A stretch of 64,000 nt of DNA from Diplosphaera chodatii (lineage: Eukaryota; Chlorophyta; Trebouxiophyceae; Prasiolales; Stichococcaceae). The notes under the pieces were generated by a model. The model was not told the origin of the DNA and ran no database searches. It was given only the letters and a program-made list of their open reading frames with translations. The stretch is taken from positions 2,108,001 through 2,172,000 of the forward strand of contig JAALGY010000023.1 of assembly GCA_032358165.1 (NCBI GenBank), written 5' to 3'. A program made the position numbers and the translations under genes. Positions 57,545 to 64,000 of the stretch are shown here, piece by piece. How positions within the stretch are numbered: the first letter of the stretch is position 1; every line of letters starts with the position of its first letter.

Positions 57545-57890
57545 GTGGATGGGGCTGCTCAGGTTGACACCATGCTCGTGAGCACATGAACGAAGAGCAT
57601 GTGCACAGCAGGGCAGCAGATCAGTGGCAGGTGGCCGCAAAGCCCATCATGCATGCGCCGCCTTGCATCAAGTGCTGAGGCTTGGTGCTGCACACGGATT
57701 CCACGTGTGTCAACTCTAGTCATCTCTGTGAAGAATGCCAAGGAAACCAAGGAAACACACCTTGCAACCAATGCTGCAGGGAAATCAGTATTTAAGAAGA
57801 TGCCATCAGTCTACCAGAGCAATCTTTCCATCATGTGTGCGCAACTGATGCCATCCGCTGTTGCAGCTTCGTGCTGACCAGGATCGTCTC
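57545..57890. other. Convergent 3' region
   Basis: This lies between the stops of SSU72 (+) and the WG-repeat membrane protein (-). No gene seen. Confidence 0.5.
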
Positions 57891-60800
57891 CTATCGCGCA
57901 CCAGTACCCCAGTAGGGTGCGCCATCAAACCCTGTTGCTATTGACCACTCAGATGCTGCGGCCTCCGAACCCCCTGCTGGCGGCATGTCTTCGGACCCGA
58001 GCATGCTGCTTTCCGCCACGCCGTCCATGGCAGCCAGCTGCAGATTACTACCTGCAGCGGCCTCATCTGCTCCAGTATCTGTGACGTCTGCTGCATCATA
58101 GCCTGCCACGGCGTCATTGGCCGGAAGCCCTGCTTCCCCTTGCTCTTCCGTGTCGCCAGCAGCAGCAGCTGCTGTGTCGGCTGCATACATAGCATCGTCG
58201 GCACCCCACCAGGCAGCAGAGATGTTACCCGTACCATCTGCCACGCCCCAGAGCATTTCAGCGCCAGCTTGCTCATCAGTCTCTGGACCAACAGTGGCAT
58301 CTGATTCACCGTATGCCGCCCAGTGGCCTCCTGCCGGGCTGACATAGGCTTGGCCAGCATCCCGTGCAGCCTTATCTGAACCAACACCATCCTCAGCACT
58401 GTACTGTCCCAGGAAAGCCCCTTGCTGGCTGCTGCCGTTGGCTGTTGTGCCTTCTCTGGCCGTGCAGTCCTCAGCACAACCCTCCGTCGGTGCGCCTCCT
58501 AGGCTCACACCAGGCAATTGGCGAGCCAGTTCGGCGTCAGCATCCTCGATGCCATGGGTGATCCCCATCGCTGCCCATTCACTGGCGTCATCAACTTGGG
58601 CTTCATCCCCGTCACCCTTGTCCTGTTCCCCGATATAATACTCGCCCCACAGCGCCCCGCCCTGGCCTGTGTCCTCAGCTGCTGCCTCATCGCCGGCGGC
58701 GGCATCCACAGCGGCGTAGCTATTCCACAGCGACCCGCCCCCGCCGGCGCTGTCTGTGGGCGCATCCTCGCCCGCGGCCGCGTCCATCCCACCATGCTGG
58801 CCCCAAAGGCCGCCGCCGTGGCTGCTGGTGAAGCCGGCATCCAGTGCCATTCTATCACCAACAGCGGCATTCATCCCGCCGTGCTGGCCCCACAGTGCAC
58901 CGCTGCTGCCGCCCGCTTCGTCGACCTCCGTTGCCATGCCATAGCCATCATTGCCTGCACCTTCAGTGGTTTGTTGCCAAATTGTGTCATCGCCCACACC
59001 CGCCTCAACCCCGCCCGCTGCAGCGTCGTATTCTGTGCCTGACTCAGTCGTGGCAGGGTTGCCCCAGAGGGCTCCGCCGCTGTTGACCCCATGTGCACCA
59101 ATGCCGCTGTCTGCTGTGCTGTCTGCACGGACACTGACAGCGCCCCACAGTGCGCCTCCGCCATTGGCTGCAGTGGCGCTATCAGACTTGCCGTACAAAA
59201 CATGCCTGCATGATGCAATATCTGTCAGAAGCCTTATCGCGTCTATAGATCTTAAGCTTGAAAGCGAGTGTGGTCGACACTCGATCTACCAACGGGGCTG
59301 ATCCTTGAGAGGCTGCTGATCTGTCAACTGCAGGGCCGCGTGGCAACACAGCACTCACTCTGTCATAGGATCGTCCGCCTGGCTGGACGCGCCCTGTGCC
59401 TGTACAACACCAGCCATGCTGTTTGCAACAGCAGCAGCAGCAGCAGGAGGCACACCGCTCTCATCAGCAGCATTACACAGACACAGCAGATGGGGGCAAG
59501 CTTGTGTGCAACACGAAAGCTTGTCAGCTGCCTGTACCTCGGCGCGAGTGCGCTGAGAACGCGTGCGGCCACAACAGAAGCCGATGCGACCCCGACGCCA
59601 GCACAGGAACCAGGTCAGCAGCGCCAGGCCCAGCAGCACAGCTACAAACACGACGACCCAGCCCGCCACCGTGGGCATGGAACCATCAAAGAATAGGCCA
59701 ATGCCGGCGCGGGTGCTGGCCGTGGTCCCATCGCCTGCTGCCGGGGTGACAACAAGGCTTCATGTGACTGCGCTGCTGTGCGCTATGAATGTGGCGCTGC
59801 ACTCCTAGCATGCTGGAGTGACACCTGAAGCTCGCATGCATCACCATCACGATGCAGCTGTGCACGTGTGTTATATGTTTGCATGCTTGCCACAATCTGC
59901 ACTGACACCTGGTCCATCAGCAGCTGAGGTGCCGGGGGGCGGCGGCGGCGCCACCTGCGCATTGCAGTAGATGAAGGCAGACAGCTGCTGGCCTGCGCCG
60001 GTGGTCCATCCAGGGTCGCAGTCGCACCTGCGCATGTTCTCACTCCAGTTGCCCTGCAACGTGTCCAGCTGCTGGGCATTGGCAAGGTGTGCACACATAG
60101 ATGTCTGCAGGAGGCAGCACCCGCAGCTGGACGAGACTGAGCCGTGTGGCCCACAGTCGGGCGTCCCAAATGGGCAGGCGGCTGCAGCATCTGCCTGCAG
60201 TAGCTCACATCTGGTGTTAGCAGAGGAGATATGGTGCAACAACCATCATGCCATCGGTGGCATATATCCTTGTGTGCCTTCTGTCCAGGGTGATGTCTGC
60301 CTGTCCTGTCCGATATCAGTAGACCACTCACCGATGGAGCAGACTGTGTGGGCGGCAGTTGCAGCAATGGTGGCGGGCCCAGAGGCGGTGGTGTCACGGG
60401 CTGCGCCAACGGCGGTGGCGGAGGCGGTGGACATGCCGCGCATACCAGCGTCGGGGTTCCGGTATTCAGGATGGAGATGGCACCGTAGTCAGTTGTGAAG
60501 CTGGGGTCATTCACTGCGACTGCATGACACACACGACACAGCTGATGTGATCTGCAAACACTCTATTGCCACTATACAAGTCTGACACAGATACCATATG
60601 AACAATAGACGGGTATGACAAGTGACACTGACATTACGGCACCGAGCCTAACTGACATCTGGTGGCTGACCAGGCCAATACTGGAGAAAGCTGCCGTTCT
60701 GCAGATTCTGGTGCAGTCGAAGCGGCCGGGTGACATAGAAGTCGGGCGGCCACTTGACGCCCACGTCCAGCACTGCGCTGCCGGAGCGGTATGCCAGCAC

Positions 60801-62007
60801 CGCGACGCTGGCGTCGCTGACGCTGCGCCAGCTGGTGAGGCTGCCGGCCGCCGCCGTGATGGTGAACAACCTGCAGCTATGCACCTCTGCAGTTTGCTCC
60901 TCAACAGTCCACAGCGATGTAGGGGGCCAGCTGCACGACTAAACTCAGCTGACTTTCAGACTTTCATGTCACGACAGGTGGCAGGGTCCGGGCTGGGCGT
61001 CTCTGACCTGGTCACCTGGTCTTGAGTCGTGTCAGATATGCGGCCGAAGCTGTATCAGGCTGCAACAGCCTCGTCAGGTTCAGTGCATCGAATGAGATGG
61101 TGAACGCCAGGTAGGGCGCAGTTGATACGGGTGGCGGTGGCGGGGGGCTGGGTGGCTGCGGCGGCGGCGGGGGAGAGGGGGGGCTGGGCGGCGGCGGCGG
61201 GCTGGGTGGCGGCGGTGCCGGCAGGGCCTGCACTACGATTGGGATCCACCTCACCTCTGCACCTGATGTGCCGGCGATGCTTTACATGGAGAGTGCGCAA
61301 AGCTCGCATGCCTCCACTGCCATCAGGCACATGAGCCCACCTGGAAGCCCAGCACCTGCTGCAACGCCGGCACTATCTCTTGGTTCACATAGGTCAGCAG
61401 TGTGCAGAAACCCTGCACGCCCGTTCTTGCCAGGCCTGGCACAGGCAGTGTTCACCTCAGCATGCACACCCAGGGAATTAGATGGACTGTGGTTGCACCA
61501 GCACAAGCAGGCGAACGGGACAGCACTGCAAGCCCATAGATGTGGGCGCAGCCTCAGGGGATGCTTCACCGATTGGCATCATGAAGGTGAAGGTGGCATT
61601 GGCTGCAACAAAGCTAGACACATCGGGGGCGATGGAGACCACAGCACCGTTGGCACCACAGGTGGTTGCGGAGCTGCGAGAGAAGATGCAATCATCTGCG
61701 ACTGGCCAGGTCAACTCTGTCAGAGTGCACATCACCTCTGACATGCAAGAAAACAGTCCTGCTATGGACCCGGATAGCCGAGAGTGGCGGACCTGTTGCC
61801 AGCGTCCGCCAGGGCGACTGTGCAGCAGCGGCTGATGGACGTACGGAAGGTGCCGGTGATGTTGCCCACATTTTGGACAGTCTGGGCCAGCTTTCCTGCA
61901 GGGTACCCAACGACTAAATTGAGGTTTTGTGATGTGGCTCCGTGCACAGCAGCAAGGTACGCAATACATAGGAGCAGCAACTTGCAGAAGCAGTGAAACA
62001 TTGTCAT
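57891..62007 (-). CDS. Receptor-like single-pass membrane protein with WG-repeat cytoplasmic tail
   Basis: The proposed start (ATG 62007; also 62001) gives a signal peptide, MFHCFCKLLLLCIAYLAAVHG. The ectodomain has N-glycosylation sites, beta-rich modules (LAFTISFDALNLTRLL; LFTITAAAGSLTSWRSVSD) and two Pro spacers, one a long SPPPPP run near 61200 and one PPPPPPPLAQP near 60440. A Cys-rich EGF-like segment (CPFGTPDCGPHG, RRCDCDPGWTTGAG; 60190-59990) follows. A transmembrane helix, VAGWVVVFVAVLLGLALLTW, with a basic stop-transfer (CWRRGR), ends in the exon finishing at 59538. A 38-nt microexon (59327-59290) then joins in phase to 59205-57891, an acidic Gly/Ala/Asp-rich tail of about 430 residues. 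It carries eight WG motifs in GALWG-like settings at roughly 25-residue spacing. The Pro-rich ectodomain is typical of volvocine/trebouxiophyte wall and surface proteins. No known family is recognised; a surface receptor or adhesion protein is inferred. Confidence 0.6.
59290..59327 (-). other. 38-nt microexon linking transmembrane and WG-tail exons
   Basis: On the minus strand a CTGCAG acceptor precedes, and a GTAGAT donor follows, a 38-nt segment coding LTDQQPLKDQPR plus two bases. It enters in phase 0 from the GAG|GTACAG donor (exon end 59538) and leaves in phase 2, which is exactly what the WG exon (CATGCAG|G CAT) needs. Confidence 0.65.
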
Positions 62008-63858
62008 GCCCTCCACCACATGCCTGAAAGGTTTCCATCAACCAGTGCTATGCCGCCCTCCCCTGGCAGCGGCGCAAAGACGGCAATGGCCTTCCCCCGA
62101 GCCAGTGAAAACACGTTCAAATCCAAAGTAATGAACACCTGTGCAGCGCAGGGCCCACCTCATGTGCAAGGATAGGCGGCAGCCGACCTTAGCAGCAACC
62201 TCGCTGTACTGGCACACATTGACTGTACAGAATATGTAGCTGCATGCCTGCATGCTTGCGCTCGTGCTGTACGTGCAAGCCACTTCGGTGGAGTTGTATA
62301 CAATGTTCTTGTACCAGTTGGGGGCATACCGCAGGAATCTGCAGCTGCCACTGTAGGGTGGACCGCCTGCAACCAGGCACCTTGCTTGCCGACCATGCAG
62401 TCCTTCGTCATGGGTCAACGCATGCAGTCCTGTCACATGCAGGGTGGACCTGCTGTGTTCAAGAGGCGTGCATCGGGCAGGATGATACAGTGCGAAAGGG
62501 AAGCATCTCACTGAGGTAGCTGGCCACAGTGGTATTGCGGAAGGGGCTGAACTGGTCGTATGGGCTGCTGCCATTGACGACTGTGCACTGGCCATACTTC
62601 TGGCCGCATGCAAAGCAGCTGGCCCACTGCTCTGGCAGCACGGCAATGTGGTTGGCTGTGCCCCTGTCGTAATCAATTGCACTGTTTGGCGCCAGAAACC
62701 CTGCAAAAATCAGATGGAGACTGCGGCCTCCTTCGCCAAATTGTGCCGGCCAGACTGGTTGCTGTGTGGTGACCAAGGCCTGCTGGCTGACACAAGCGCG
62801 TGCATGCCTTTGCAGGCCACCTCACCTTCGTCATTTGCATTGCCTCTCAAGCGAAACAGTGTGTAGGAGGTGATGCCAGTGAGGCTGACCTCCGCATTGG
62901 CGATGTCGGCTGAGACGCTCATGCCGCTGGCATTGACGGCTCGCAGCACCGCGTCATAGGGCTGAACAGTAGCCGACTGGCCGTAGCCACCTTGCTGCTG
63001 CGCCTGAAGGGAAGTGTTGCGCCTTAGCAAACATGCAGGGACTATATGAGCCGAGTGAAACAACAGGCAGCAAATTTGATTGCCCACAAAGTGCCTCACC
63101 CCGACATCTAACGAGAACAGCTGGTATGCTGCGCTGTTGAACTTCATCATGGTGCCGTCATACTGTGTGGAGTTCTGTGAAATTGTGTGGCCGACGCCGC
63201 TGCAACACTGAGCTGCTGGCACACTGGAGCACGCTGTGAGCAGTTCGTAGGCGTTCTGGTACCAGAAGAACTGCGGCGGCGTCCCAAGAGGCAACGCTGC
63301 ATGACACATGTGCATCGTGCATGAACTACTTAACGGTGACTTCGGCGTATGACATACACAGCGCGACTGTCGATGCGCGCAACCGTGCAGATTCGCAACT
63401 CACAGCGGCGGTCGATGCTGGAGGAGTTTGTGGGCGAAAGCGTAACAACAATGTCGGCGCTGGGTGCCCAGTAGCTGCCCGCCTCCTCGCCGAGGACAGG
63501 CTGGTCTGCAGCATCAACAGTAGACATGACCATCGACAACTTTGATGCAGGCAGGTGCACGCCCATGCTTTCCATGTGGACAGCCTGCCAGGTGGTGTGC
63601 CGTGCACCGCATGCATGCATGTTGTCCCATCAGCATAAGCGCACTTGCTGCCAGCGTCAGGTTGTAGGCAAAGTTGCCACTCCAGTCTCTGAAGTTGACG
63701 GCTATGGACAGTTTCCCGTTGACGATGCCCTTCTGCATGCTGTTGATGACGGCAGCCGCACCAACGCTGGCCGGCAGGCAAGAGAGCACGCATGCTGTCA
63801 GGACCGTGCCAAGCAGCGTCAGGTCATGAGAACGTGACCTGTGGTTCATGCATACCAT
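62004..63858 (-). CDS. Secreted cysteine-containing glycoprotein, or N-terminal part of the downstream receptor-like gene
   Basis: ATG 63858 (or 63849) opens a signal peptide (LLGTVLTACVLSCLPASVGA). Exons of an extracellular protein follow: GKLSIAVNFRDWSGNFAYNL, SMVMSTVDAADQPVLGEEAG, FWYQNAYELLTACSSVPAAQ with CCSG, MSVSADIANAEVSLTGITSY, LPEQWASCFACGQKYGQC and NIVYNSTEVACTYSTSASMQ. They are rich in N-x-S/T sites and paired cysteines. The last exon, VFITLDLNVFSLARGKAIAV, ends GMWWRA at a TGA (62004) that overlaps the next gene's ATG. I recognise no family. It may be a tandem paralogue-like partner of the receptor gene or its true N-terminal half. Confidence 0.5.
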
Positions 63859-64000
63859 CTACGATATCAAGCCCCTGAACCGAATGGCTGCTGTCCTGAT
63901 GCTGCCTCGGGGTGCGTTGCACCAGCCACCCCGCTCACACGACAGGCCCTGACAATGCAGGTCGGGTCAATGAGCCGCTGCAACAAAACGACAGTTACCA

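Noticed and set aside
1..64000. Transposons, tRNA genes and CRISPR arrays
   Set aside because: I looked for terminal repeats, reverse-transcriptase or transposase motifs, tRNA-like elements and regular short repeats. None was convincing; the only clear tandem array is the coding minisatellite.

Overview
The window is nuclear DNA of a green alga, most likely a trebouxiophyte of the Chlorella/Coccomyxa type. The evidence is a green-lineage RBCS with a 47-residue transit peptide, plant-type OEP80, ARC6, ABA4 and COX5C genes, moderately high GC, and genes cut by many short GT-AG introns (donors often GTGAG or GTGCG, acceptors usually TGCAG). Candidate algal TGTAA poly(A) signals follow several genes. 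I saw no tRNA, rRNA, CRISPR or transposon that I could support. Exon joins were made by eye from homology, splice consensus and reading phase, so internal boundaries are less certain than gene identities.

Layout, left to right: a glycine/tyrosine-rich protein (-) with a possible N-terminal lipid anchor; nucleoporin NUP88 (+); an intronless Rubisco small subunit (-); an ACHT-type plastid thioredoxin (+); a 7-kb H3K36 methyltransferase of the SDG8/Set2 family (-); a UBE3A-type HECT ubiquitin ligase (+); EMC4 (-); an amino-acid transporter of the AAAP/SLC38 type (+); cytosolic aspartyl-tRNA synthetase (+); the chloroplast outer-envelope protein OEP80 (-); a small cysteine-rich canopy-like ER protein (+); the ciliary protein CFAP53 (-); cytochrome oxidase subunit COX5C (+); the RNA 5'-kinase CLP1 (-); the chloroplast-division protein ARC6 (+); a Gln/Glu-rich protein encoded by a 78-bp tandem repeat (-); a Gln-rich nuclear-type protein (+); ABA4/neoxanthin synthase (-); PRKRIP1 (-); the RNA polymerase II CTD phosphatase SSU72 (+); and a 6-kb block of secreted and membrane-anchored proteins (-) ending in a WG-repeat cytoplasmic tail.

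Most genes are single-copy housekeeping genes with no operon-like logic. Themes recur: plastid function (RBCS, ACHT, OEP80, ARC6, ABA4), transcription and RNA processing (SDG8, CLP1, PRKRIP1, SSU72), and the ER/secretory system (EMC4, canopy-like). Many neighbours are divergent or convergent with short spacers.

The most unusual object is the right-hand membrane protein. Phase-consistent splicing through a 38-nt microexon joins a Pro-rich, EGF-like ectodomain and one transmembrane helix to an acidic tail of about 430 residues carrying eight WG motifs. I know of no named family with this architecture. Other items of note are CFAP53 in a lineage usually regarded as non-flagellate, a methyltransferase that combines CW, SET, SDG8-type C-terminal and SRI-like regions, and an apparent six-exon canopy-like gene ending in HGEL.
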